NCBI RefSeq assembly: GCF_002979975.1
Contig: NZ_PCQD01000015.1
Span: 1-57,801, forward strand
Reading direction: 5' to 3'
DNA: 57,801 bases
Source: Pseudomonas sp. MYb185
Lineage (GTDB): Bacteria; Pseudomonadota; Gammaproteobacteria; Pseudomonadales; Pseudomonadaceae
Shown: one piece after another, positions 1-8,067 of the stretch
Layout: every line of letters begins with the position of its first letter
How positions within the stretch are numbered: the first letter of the stretch is position 1
The notes under the pieces: generated by a model
What the model was told of the DNA's origin: nothing
Databases searched by the model: none
The model's input: only the letters and a program-made list of their open reading frames with translations
Position numbers and translations under genes: made by a program

Positions 1-216
1 CGACCCTCCATGGCCTTGAACGGGGATTCGAAGTCACCACCTGGAAGGCCGGGTTCCATCCCGGCCTGCGGTGTCTCCGCCGCGCCGCTGGTCGAGATGG
101 AACTCGACCTTCCATGGCCTTGAATGGGATTCGAAGTCACCACCTGGAAGGCCGGGTTCCATCCCGGCCTGCGGTGTCTCGGGCCACCCCCCCCGGGTCG
201 AGATGGAGCTCGATCC
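1..216. repeat. Two-copy tandem repeat of about 104-106 bp with internal hairpins
   Basis: Two near-identical units lie in tandem; the CCATGG at 8-13 recurs at 112-117. Each unit carries a 7-bp stem hairpin (GGCCGGG/CCCGGCC at 47-66 and 150-169). A second GTCGAG...CTCGAC hairpin spans 91-108 and is degenerate near 197-212. The array sits just beyond the 3' end of the NosR-like gene and may continue past the window edge. It looks like a REP-type intergenic element; no coding frame here is convincing. Confidence 0.75.
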
Positions 217-234
217 TCTAGCTTCCACGACGCC

Positions 235-2358
235 TCAACCCTTGTAGATCAATACCCCCGGGCCAGCCTTGCGCTGGCTTTTCTCGGCCTTCTTGCGGGC
301 ACTGATCGTGGCTACGCATTGTTGGTCGTCATGCAGGATGACGATACATTCCAGGCACTGGATGCATTCGTCATAATCGATACGTCCGTCCCGGTGTATC
401 GCGCCGATACCGCAGTGATTTCGGCAGTGCTGGCAGGGTTGGCCGCAGGCGTCGATCCGCTTCAACCATGAGAACAGGCGGAGCTTGCCCAATATGGCCA
501 ACCCCGCACCCAGTGGGCACAGGTAGCGACAATAGAATTTGTGGATGAACAGCCCCAGGCAGAGCAGCAGCAGGGCATAGGCGACGAAGGGCCAGGTACG
601 GATGAAGAACAGGGTGATGGAGGTCTTGAAGGGCTCCACCTCGGCCAGACGTTCAGCCAGGGTCTGGGAAAGCGGGGCGCTGACCAGCAATAGCAGCAGG
701 ATCACGTATTTGATCCATTGCAACCGGCGATGCATCGGCTCCGAAACCTTCCACTGCCGAAGACGCAGCTTCCGGGCCAGCCAGGCCGCCATTTCCTGTA
801 GCGCGCCGAATGGACAGAGCCAGCCACAGAACAGCCCACGCCCCCAGATGAACAGGCTGGCGAAGGTGAAGCACCAGAGCACGAAGATGACCGGGTCCAT
901 CAAGAACACGGTGATATCGAAACCATCGATGATCGCCAGCAGCAGCGTCGTGATATTGACCACGGACAACTGCCCCTGGGCATAGAAACCGATGAACACC
1001 AGGGTGAACAGCAGAAAGCCTGCGCGCAGCCAGTGGAATACCTGGCTGTGGCGACTGATGCGGTGCTGGAAGGTGAAGATCAGGCTCAGCAGGACCAGCG
1101 CGGCACCCAGCAGAGCGACCTGCCACCAGCGCTCCTGCCACATGCGCAGCCACACCGGAGCCGGTGTGGCACTGGCCTCGGGATGATGGATATCGAACAG
1201 CGCCGGGTCCGGCTCGAACGGATGCTCCAGCACCAGTTGGCTTTCCACCAGGTGGTTGCGTTGCAGGTTGACGTTGAGCTGCAGTTGAGCGGGTTGCGCC
1301 GGGTTGTAGGCGGCATGGGTCTTGATGCGGAAGATGTGGCCCTGCACACCCTGCAGCGGGGTTGCCAGCGTATCCAGCAGCGCACCGTTGTCAAAGTCCA
1401 GATCATGCAGTTCGATCGCCTGGCCGTTCTGCACCAGCACCACACGACTGGGAGCCGAGGCAGGGATGAAATCCCGCGGAACGTGAGGATAGGCACCCCG
1501 GGAGAGAATCAGCAGCGCCTGTTCACCCTCACGCAGGCTGCCGTTCAGCCGAGCGAAGCCGTCATCTCCCAGCAGATTGCGCCCGGTCATCGGGGTGTTC
1601 AGATAGGCGAGGAACAGCTCGCTGAAGGGCTGGTCCGGGTCGATTCCGGGGTAATGCCCCAGGGAGTGGCCCAGTATCTGCTCGACCTCGGCCGCCTCCA
1701 CGGTCCAGTGCTGGATATCACCTCGCCCCAGCAACTGCGGCCAGTCCAGAGGCTCATACAGCTCGGTATTCGGTGTCGCCAATGGGGCGCTGGTAAAGCC
1801 TTCCAGGTAGCTGCGAGCCACCGCCAGCGCCGATTGCAACACGGTTTCATTGAGGATCACCACCGATACGGTGGCCTTGCTGATGCCATCGAACTGGATG
1901 ATGGACTGGCCGTCGCTCGAGTCCGGCTTGCGACCACCGACGACGACTGGCGTGCTGATCGGGTGCTGGCGGTATTGCTCCACGAATTCGAGCAGGGATT
2001 TCTCCCCCATGCCATGCAGGAATACCGGTTCGTGGTGCCCCAGTACCCTGACGCCGGCCAGCACCCCGTTGGTGTCCAGGCCGATCAGCAACCGGATCGG
2101 TTTGCCCGCGAATCCCTGCAGGCTGGAGTGGTCGGTGGACTCGAACGCATACCCCAGCAGTTCGTTCAACTGATAGACGGGATAGGCTGGTACATTGCCC
2201 TGCTTGTCATCGATTCGGGTGGCCTGGGGGAACAGTGACTGGATCGCTTCCTGGACCGGCGCAGTCGGGGGCGTATCGGCGATCAGCAGCGAACTGTGAA
2301 GCAGGCACAGCAGGGTCAGCGAGCGGAGCAGCAGATGCAGGCGGCGGGACAGCGACAT
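235..2358 (-). CDS. NosR/NirI-like membrane flavo-iron-sulfur protein
   Basis: A 707-residue protein with an N-terminal signal segment (about 1-27) and a periplasmic FMN-binding domain. The covalent-FMN motif reads SKATVS, with candidate FMN-threonine T163; the usual Gly before Ala is Lys. Several membrane helices (about 410-620) carry two CX3CP loops (CGWLCP, CRYLCP), and a C-terminal ferredoxin-like cysteine cluster lies in roughly the last 80 residues. NosR and NirI relatives move electrons across the inner membrane for nitrous oxide or nitrite reductases. No nos or nir genes are present; the gene is divergent from the alcohol-oxidation genes. A role in electron flow or signalling for that locus is inference. 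The family is clear, the function is not. Confidence 0.8.
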   Translation of the reverse strand: MSLSRRLHLLLRSLTLLCLLHSSLLIADTPPTAPVQEAIQSLFPQATRIDDKQGNVPAYPVYQLNELLGYAFESTDHSSLQGFAGKPIRLLIGLDTNGVLAGVRVLGHHEPVFLHGMGEKSLLEFVEQYRQHPISTPVVVGGRKPDSSDGQSIIQFDGISKATVSVVILNETVLQSALAVARSYLEGFTSAPLATPNTELYEPLDWPQLLGRGDIQHWTVEAAEVEQILGHSLGHYPGIDPDQPFSELFLAYLNTPMTGRNLLGDDGFARLNGSLREGEQALLILSRGAYPHVPRDFIPASAPSRVVLVQNGQAIELHDLDFDNGALLDTLATPLQGVQGHIFRIKTHAAYNPAQPAQLQLNVNLQRNHLVESQLVLEHPFEPDPALFDIHHPEASATPAPVWLRMWQERWWQVALLGAALVLLSLIFTFQHRISRHSQVFHWLRAGFLLFTLVFIGFYAQGQLSVVNITTLLLAIIDGFDITVFLMDPVIFVLWCFTFASLFIWGRGLFCGWLCPFGALQEMAAWLARKLRLRQWKVSEPMHRRLQWIKYVILLLLLVSAPLSQTLAERLAEVEPFKTSITLFFIRTWPFVAYALLLLCLGLFIHKFYCRYLCPLGAGLAILGKLRLFSWLKRIDACGQPCQHCRNHCGIGAIHRDGRIDYDECIQCLECIVILHDDQQCVATISARKKAEKSQRKAGPGVLIYKG

Positions 2359-2536
2359 GGCATGCCTCGATGGGTTGCATGGATTAACACCATGCTATCG
2401 AAGCCACCCGGCGCCGCCATGCGACTTGGGGTTCGGTGGATCACGACTTCAGTCGTAGAAACGGCTGGGCGGGGTCGGACCTGGGGCGTTTTGAGGTAAT
2501 CTGTATGCCCCACAATAATAAAGTCGATCCTTGCCC

Positions 2537-3700
2537 ATGTCTTACGATATCAGCCAACTGCGCAAATTCGTCACGCCCGAGATCATCTTCGGTGCCGGCT
2601 CCCGCAAAACGGTGGCCAACTACGTCAACACCTTTGCCGCCCGCAAGGTGCTATTGGTTTCCGACCCCGGCGTGGTGGCAGCGGGCTGGGTCGCTGATGT
2701 GGAGGAAAGCCTGCGGCAGCAAGGCGTGGATTATGTGCTGTATACCCAGGTCTCGGCCAATCCGCGGGTGGAGGAGGTGATGCAGGGGGCCGAGATGTAC
2801 CGTGCCTCCAGCTGTGATGCGATCGTTGGTATCGGTGGTGGCAGCCCGATGGATTGCGCCAAGGCGATCGGCATCGTGGCCACCAATGGCGGGCATATCC
2901 TGGATTTCGAAGGGGTCGATACCATACGCGCCCCGGTTCCGCCGGTGATCCTGATTCCGACCACGGCGGGTACCTCGGCGGATGTATCGCAGTTCGTGAT
3001 CATTTCCAACCAGCAGGACAAGGTCAAATTCTCGATCATCAGCAAGGCGGTGGTGCCGGATGTGGCGTTGATCGATCCCGAGGTCACCGCCACCATGGAC
3101 CCGTTCCTGTCAGCCTGCACCGGGGTCGATGCGCTGGTGCATGCGATCGAGGCCTTCGTCTCCACCGGCAGCGGCCCGATGACCGATGCCCACGCCCTGG
3201 AAGCCATGCGGCTGATCAACGGCAACCTGGTGGCGATGATCCAGCAACCGGATGATATCCAGCTGCGCGAGAAAATCATGCTCGGCAGCCTGCAGGCCGG
3301 GCTGGCATTCTCCAATGCCATTCTGGGGGCGGTACATGCCATGTCGCACAGCCTCGGCGGCTATCTGGATCTGCCCCATGGCCTGTGCAATGCCATCCTG
3401 ATGGAGCATGTGGTGGCTTTCAACTACGATGCCGCCCCGGATCGTTTCAAGGTAATTGCCCAGACCCTGGGTATCGATATCCGCGGCCTGTCCAACCAGC
3501 AGGTGCGCCAGCGACTGGTGCAACACCTGATCGAATTCAAGCAGGCGGTGGGCTTCCAGCAGACCCTGGGCATGCACGGGGTGGGGGTCAGTGATCTACC
3601 GATGCTGTCGATCCATGCCATGGATGACCCCTGTATCCTGACCAACCCGCGCGAATCCAGCCTCAGGGACGTTGAAGTCGTTTATGCCGAAGCCCTCTGA
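2537..3700 (+). CDS. ercA: Iron-containing alcohol dehydrogenase ErcA
   Basis: A 387-residue group III (Fe-ADH) enzyme. The nucleotide-binding GGGS motif follows VGIGG near residue 97, and metal-ligand segments are visible (GVDALVHAIEAF and HAMSHSLGGYLDLPHG). It should interconvert an alcohol and an aldehyde in the cytoplasm with NAD. In Pseudomonas the ErcA homologue lies beside ercS and is needed for normal induction of exaA, so it may make or remove a signal metabolite. ATG 2537 is preferred over TTG 2531. The gene overlaps ercS, indicating co-transcription. Confidence 0.88.
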   Translation: MSYDISQLRKFVTPEIIFGAGSRKTVANYVNTFAARKVLLVSDPGVVAAGWVADVEESLRQQGVDYVLYTQVSANPRVEEVMQGAEMYRASSCDAIVGIGGGSPMDCAKAIGIVATNGGHILDFEGVDTIRAPVPPVILIPTTAGTSADVSQFVIISNQQDKVKFSIISKAVVPDVALIDPEVTATMDPFLSACTGVDALVHAIEAFVSTGSGPMTDAHALEAMRLINGNLVAMIQQPDDIQLREKIMLGSLQAGLAFSNAILGAVHAMSHSLGGYLDLPHGLCNAILMEHVVAFNYDAAPDRFKVIAQTLGIDIRGLSNQQVRQRLVQHLIEFKQAVGFQQTLGMHGVGVSDLPMLSIHAMDDPCILTNPRESSLRDVEVVYAEAL

Positions 3701-5408
3701 CCCTCGTCGCGATATGCTGACCGGCCTGCTTGGGCTGGGCCTGCAATCGTCACGCAAAAGTTACTACCCGGAGCTGATGGGCCGTCTGGAAGAGCTGGAG
3801 ACGGAGCGCAATCGCTACAAGTGGCTGTTCGAGAATGCCGTGCACGGTATTTTTCAGGCTGACCTGGAGCATGGCATTCGAGCCGCCAACCCCTCGCTGG
3901 TGCGGATGCTTGGCTATCCCTCGACCGAGGCCGTGCTGGCGGCAGCCACCGAGCTGAAGGACAGTTTCTTCGTTGGCGGACCGGCGGAGTTTGCCGAGGT
4001 ATGCCGCAAGTTGCAGCTATCGGGGGAACTGATCGGTTATGAGACCCGGCTCAGACGCCTGGACCAGGGCGAACTGGATGTGCGCATGAACCTGCTGCTC
4101 AAGCAGGAGGCAGGGCGGACCCTGGTGGAAGGTTTCGTGGCCGATATCACCGGTCGCAAACAGGCCGAGCGGGCGATGCAGCAGCTCAACGAGCAACTCG
4201 AGCAACGGGTGCATGAGCGCACCCTGGAACTGGAAAACCTCAATGACAGCCTGCGCCGCGAGATCATCGAGCGCGAGCGGGTGCAATGGGCCCTGCGTGA
4301 TGCCAGGGATGCCGCCGAGCTGGCCAACCGCAACAAGGATCACTATCTGGCGGCGGTCAGCCATGACCTGCTGCAGCCCTTGAACGCCGCACGGCTGCTC
4401 ATGGCCACCCTGCGTGAGCGTGCTCTGCCGGCATCGGAGGCGCAACTGGTCGAGCGCTCCCATGCTGCGCTGGAAAGTGCGGAGGACATCCTCAGCGACC
4501 TGCTCGACATCGCCCGGCTGGATCACGGCAATGTTCCCCTGGACCTGGGCAACCACACCCTGGCGGAGGTCATCGACCCGCTGTTGAGCGAGTTCCAGGG
4601 GCTGATCGAGGCCAGCGGTCTGCAGGTGCGGACCAGGCTCGGGCGCTGGGCCGTACGGACTGACTACCGCATGCTCAGTCGAATCATGCGCAATCTGCTC
4701 AGTAATGCCATTCGCTATACGCCGACGGGGCGGATACTGATCGGTTGCCGGCGTCGGGGTGATCTGCTGACCGTCCAGGTGTGGGACACCGGCCTGGGCA
4801 TTCCCCGCGAGCGTTTCGATGACATATTCCGGGAATTCAACCAACTGCATGGCGACCGGGTCGGGCCGCGCAAGGGCGCCGGGCTGGGGCTGGCCATCGT
4901 TGAACGTATCGCCCGGCTGCTCGAAGCACCTCTGCAACTGCACTCGGTGGTCGGTGCCGGCTCCATGTTCAGCGTCACGCTGCCGCTGGCCAGCGGCAAC
5001 GCATCGACTCCGACGGACACCCTGCTGGAACAGCTCAGCGCTCCATTGCAGGGCAGGCATCTGCTGGTGATCGACAACGACACGATGATTCTCTCCAGCA
5101 TGCAGGGGCTGCTTGAACAATGGGGAGCCCAGGTGCAGGTCGCGGTGGATCTGCCGGGGGCTCTGACCACGCTGGATGACCGGCGCCCCGACGCCATTCT
5201 GGTCGATTACCATCTCGATGCGGGCCAGACCGGTTGTGATGCGGTGAGCCTGTTGCGTGAGCATTTCCAGTGGCAGATACCCGCCATCATGATCACCGCC
5301 GATCGCAGCGAACACAGCCGGCAGCGGCTGCGTGATCTGGGCATACCGGTGCTGAACAAGCCGATCAAGGCGGGCAAGCTCAGAGCCATGCTGGGGCAGG
5401 TGCTGTGA
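3684..5408 (+). CDS. ercS: Hybrid sensor histidine kinase ErcS
   Basis: A cytoplasmic kinase of about 574 residues without membrane segments. It has a PAS domain (about 45-165), a coiled coil, a HisKA domain with SHDLLQPLN (His227), an HATPase domain with DTGLGIP and GAGLGLAI, and a C-terminal receiver with Asp508 in VDYHLD. There is no HPt domain, so phosphate must pass to another protein or the receiver is inhibitory. The start codon overlaps the end of ercA; TTG 3672 is an alternative. Position and architecture match ErcS of the P. aeruginosa ethanol-oxidation regulon. Confidence 0.85.
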   Translation: MPKPSDPRRDMLTGLLGLGLQSSRKSYYPELMGRLEELETERNRYKWLFENAVHGIFQADLEHGIRAANPSLVRMLGYPSTEAVLAAATELKDSFFVGGPAEFAEVCRKLQLSGELIGYETRLRRLDQGELDVRMNLLLKQEAGRTLVEGFVADITGRKQAERAMQQLNEQLEQRVHERTLELENLNDSLRREIIERERVQWALRDARDAAELANRNKDHYLAAVSHDLLQPLNAARLLMATLRERALPASEAQLVERSHAALESAEDILSDLLDIARLDHGNVPLDLGNHTLAEVIDPLLSEFQGLIEASGLQVRTRLGRWAVRTDYRMLSRIMRNLLSNAIRYTPTGRILIGCRRRGDLLTVQVWDTGLGIPRERFDDIFREFNQLHGDRVGPRKGAGLGLAIVERIARLLEAPLQLHSVVGAGSMFSVTLPLASGNASTPTDTLLEQLSAPLQGRHLLVIDNDTMILSSMQGLLEQWGAQVQVAVDLPGALTTLDDRRPDAILVDYHLDAGQTGCDAVSLLREHFQWQIPAIMITADRSEHSRQRLRDLGIPVLNKPIKAGKLRAMLGQVL

Positions 5409-5434
5409 TGTGCCGCCTGCCGTGGCTGATCATC

Positions 5435-5504
5435 CCAAGGTAGCAATCGACCCGCTGCTTTGGCAGCAGGTCACCACCCCTTGGTACCCACAACCAAAGC
5501 CCGG
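5435..5504. promoter_or_regulatory. Candidate alcohol-regulon operator upstream of the porin
   Basis: CCAAGGTAGCAATC (5435-5448) matches the 14-bp motif found upstream of exaA, exaB and the eraR-like gene. A weaker copy follows 23 bp downstream (from 5458), an inverted CCAAAGCAGC reads on the minus strand from 5463, and CCAAAG recurs at 5494. A possible -10 box GATAAT is at 5550-5555. Assignment to ErbR or the EraR-like regulator is inference. Confidence 0.45.
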
Positions 5505-5603
5505 TGTTTTCAGCTCCTTGGCAGAATAGGGTTGTTGATTCCGCTTTCCGATAATCCGCTGGACGCTCAGTTTCGTCAGCCACTGATTCCATCGGAGAGC
5601 ACA

Positions 5604-6779
5604 ATGAACAACAACAAAACCGCCTATCCTCTACTGACTGCACTGGCCGCCGCCATGCTCAGCGCCCAGGCCTCGGCAGCCATTACCCTGTATGACCAGG
5701 ATGACACCAGCTTCTCGGTCGATGGTTATTTCAATGCCTTCTATGTGCACAACAAGGTCGACCACCTCGATCCTGATCTGGACCGCAACCAATCCCGGGT
5801 GAAGATGGGCTTCCTGCCCAACTACATCGGCTTCAATGTCGACAAGAAATTCGACAACCTGACCCTCGGCGGCCGTTCGTCATTCTGGGTCACCATCAAT
5901 GACAGCGAGGACAATGCCACCAGTACCGGTATCGATGTGCGCCAGTTCTACGGTACCGTTTCCGGCAGCTGGGGTGAGGTGCTGTTCGGCAAGGACTTCG
6001 GTCTGTTCGGCCGCTCCAACATCATGCTCGACGAGTTCCTCACCGCCTACGGTCAGTCCAGCGACACACTCGGGCTGGTCGACGGCGGCGGGGTATCCTT
6101 TGGCAATATCGGCACCGGCTATCCCTATCCATTCCCCACCTCCCAGATCACCTATCGCTCGCCAGTGATGAACGGCTTCCGGGCCGCAGTGGGCATCATG
6201 GACCCGGTCGACGGTCATCTGGTGGACGACAACGGGGTGCAGACCGGCAAGGATTACCAGGACAGTCCGCGTTTCGAGAGCGAACTCACCTATCAGTTCG
6301 AGCTGGGTGGCGCGCAACTGCATACCTGGCTCAACGGCATGTACCAGGAGGCGCAGAATACCGGGGCCGGTGTCGACTCGGTGAAATCCCGCGGGCTGGG
6401 CTATGGGGTGCAGGCCAGGTTGGGCCAGCTTTCGCTGACCGGATCCGGCTTCGATGCCGAGGGCATCAACCCGTTCTTCACCAACAACGCGACCCAGGCC
6501 ACGCTGCGTGAGAGCGACAGCCAGGGCTATCTGCTCCAGGGGTCCTACACCTTCAACAAGACCCGGTTGGCACTGTCCTATGGCAAGACCCGGGATGATG
6601 GCAACGGACTGGGCTACCAGGCGGACTTCAAGACCAGCGGGGTTGGCCTGTTCCACAGCATCAATGACAACCTGACGCTGGTCGCCGAGTACAACCGCTT
6701 CGACCTGAAAAACCGGGATGCCGGTGACCGGGTGGAGAAAACCGACACCCTCGCTCTGGGCGTGGCCCTGGGCTGGTAA
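5604..6779 (+). CDS. Outer-membrane porin (Gram-negative porin family)
   Basis: A 391-residue protein with a classical signal peptide of about 25 residues (cleavage after AQASA). The mature chain alternates beta-strands with glycine-rich turns and ends in a final strand LALGVALGW, whose terminal aromatic is typical of BAM substrates. The start ATG 5604 has a GGAGAG ribosome site; earlier in-frame starts would bury the signal peptide. It lies between two kinase genes of the alcohol regulon behind a copy of the shared motif, so uptake of alcohols or aromatic alcohols is plausible but not shown. Confidence 0.85.
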   Translation: MNNNKTAYPLLTALAAAMLSAQASAAITLYDQDDTSFSVDGYFNAFYVHNKVDHLDPDLDRNQSRVKMGFLPNYIGFNVDKKFDNLTLGGRSSFWVTINDSEDNATSTGIDVRQFYGTVSGSWGEVLFGKDFGLFGRSNIMLDEFLTAYGQSSDTLGLVDGGGVSFGNIGTGYPYPFPTSQITYRSPVMNGFRAAVGIMDPVDGHLVDDNGVQTGKDYQDSPRFESELTYQFELGGAQLHTWLNGMYQEAQNTGAGVDSVKSRGLGYGVQARLGQLSLTGSGFDAEGINPFFTNNATQATLRESDSQGYLLQGSYTFNKTRLALSYGKTRDDGNGLGYQADFKTSGVGLFHSINDNLTLVAEYNRFDLKNRDAGDRVEKTDTLALGVALGW

Positions 6780-6797
6780 TCCCTGATGTCCAATAAC

Positions 6798-6821
6798 AGG
6801 GCCGGGCAATAAGCCGGCCCT
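6798..6821 (+). terminator. Hairpin after the porin gene
   Basis: An 8-bp stem AGGGCCGG/CCGGCCCT with an 8-nt loop, 18 bp after the porin stop. The T tract is weak, so termination is probable but not certain. Confidence 0.55.
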
Positions 6822-6918
6822 CATCCTTAAGCACTATCGGCTTGCTACTCAAGCAGCATGGGGCAGGGCCCGGTGGCTCAATAGAATCTCGTCATGGCCA
6901 TCGTGCAGAGAGGTATCC

Positions 6919-8067
6919 ATGCAACAGATACTGGCAGATTGTTTCCGAACCGCCATGACCGATGTTGCCGACCCGGAGCTGGCGGCTCAGAGCCTGGCCC
7001 GCCAGCTGCTTCATCCACATCTCGGGTTTGTGCTGTTCTTCTGCTCCGCCCACTATCCGCTCGACAGGTTGGGGGCGGCACTGGAGCAACACTTCGGTGG
7101 GGTAATGCTGGTCGGTTGTACCAGTGCCGGGGAAATCACCCCGCAAGGCTATGGCCGGGGTTGCATCAGCGCCGTTGGCTTCGACTGCCGCGCCTTCGCC
7201 ATTGACAGCACGCTAATCAGTGCGCTGGATAGTTTCAGCCTGGTGGATGCCCAGGCCTCGGTCGAGAAGATGCTCAACCATTGCCGGCACGCGCTACTGG
7301 CACCGATCAAGGAGCACACCTTTGCCCTGACCCTGCTTGACGGTCTCTCCAGCCGTGAGGAGGTGGTGCTGGCCACCTTGAGCGCGGCGTTGGGGAGCAT
7401 TCCGCATTTCGGCGGGTCGGCTGGCGGGGACGATCATCAGGGGCACACCTACGTCTACTACCAGGGGGTATTCCACTCCGGGGCGGCGATCGTGGTGATG
7501 ATCAACACCTGGCTCGATTTCGAAGTCTTTACCACCCACAACCTGCAGGCCAAGGCCGAGAAACTGGTGGTGACCGCCGCCGACAATGACAGCCGGACCG
7601 TGCTGGAACTCAATGCCGAGCCTGCCGCCCAGGAGTATGCACGTCTGGTCGGCGTGCCTGTCGATCAGTTGAGCACCGCGACCTTCGCCCTGAACGCACT
7701 GGCGGTGCGTATCCGCGACCAGTTCTATGTACGCTCCATTCAACGGGTCAATGCCGATGGCAGCCTGACCTTCTATTGCGCGGTGGATACCGGCATCGTG
7801 CTGACCGCGATGGCCTCGCGGCCACTGTTGCCGGATCTGCAGAAACAGATGGCGCAGCTGCGCCAGCGCCTGGGCGAGCCGGTGCTGATCATCGCCTGCG
7901 ATTGCGTGTTGCGCCGGCTGGAAGCGGAGCTGCTGGAGCAGGATGCCGAGCTGGCAGCCTATATGGCCGGTAACGCGGTGCTGGGGTTCAATACCTACGG
8001 CGAGCAGTTCAATGGCATGCATATCAACCAGACCTTCACCGGGGTGGCCTTTGCCTATCCACGCTGA
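6919..8067 (+). CDS. FIST-domain sensor protein
   Basis: A 382-residue protein with FIST_N followed by FIST_C. Recognisable segments are GGVMLVGCTSAGEI near 55-70 and, in the C-terminal half, AYMAGNAVLGFNTYGEQ. FIST domains are thought to bind small ligands and usually accompany signal-transduction proteins. There is no signal peptide or membrane helix. Its 3' end overlaps the following hybrid kinase, implying translational coupling, so the pair probably forms a two-part sensor. The ligand is unknown; proximity to ercA/ercS and exaA suggests an alcohol-derived metabolite. Confidence 0.85.
   Translation: MQQILADCFRTAMTDVADPELAAQSLARQLLHPHLGFVLFFCSAHYPLDRLGAALEQHFGGVMLVGCTSAGEITPQGYGRGCISAVGFDCRAFAIDSTLISALDSFSLVDAQASVEKMLNHCRHALLAPIKEHTFALTLLDGLSSREEVVLATLSAALGSIPHFGGSAGGDDHQGHTYVYYQGVFHSGAAIVVMINTWLDFEVFTTHNLQAKAEKLVVTAADNDSRTVLELNAEPAAQEYARLVGVPVDQLSTATFALNALAVRIRDQFYVRSIQRVNADGSLTFYCAVDTGIVLTAMASRPLLPDLQKQMAQLRQRLGEPVLIIACDCVLRRLEAELLEQDAELAAYMAGNAVLGFNTYGEQFNGMHINQTFTGVAFAYPR

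Noticed and set aside
1033..2238. Long plus-strand reading frame antisense to the NosR-like gene
   Set aside because: It is a high-GC shadow of the minus-strand gene, with no recognisable domain and no ribosome site.
5521..5540. Possible sigma54 promoter before the porin (TTGGCAG...TTGTT)
   Set aside because: The spacing between the GG and GC-like elements is two bases too long and the GC dinucleotide is missing.
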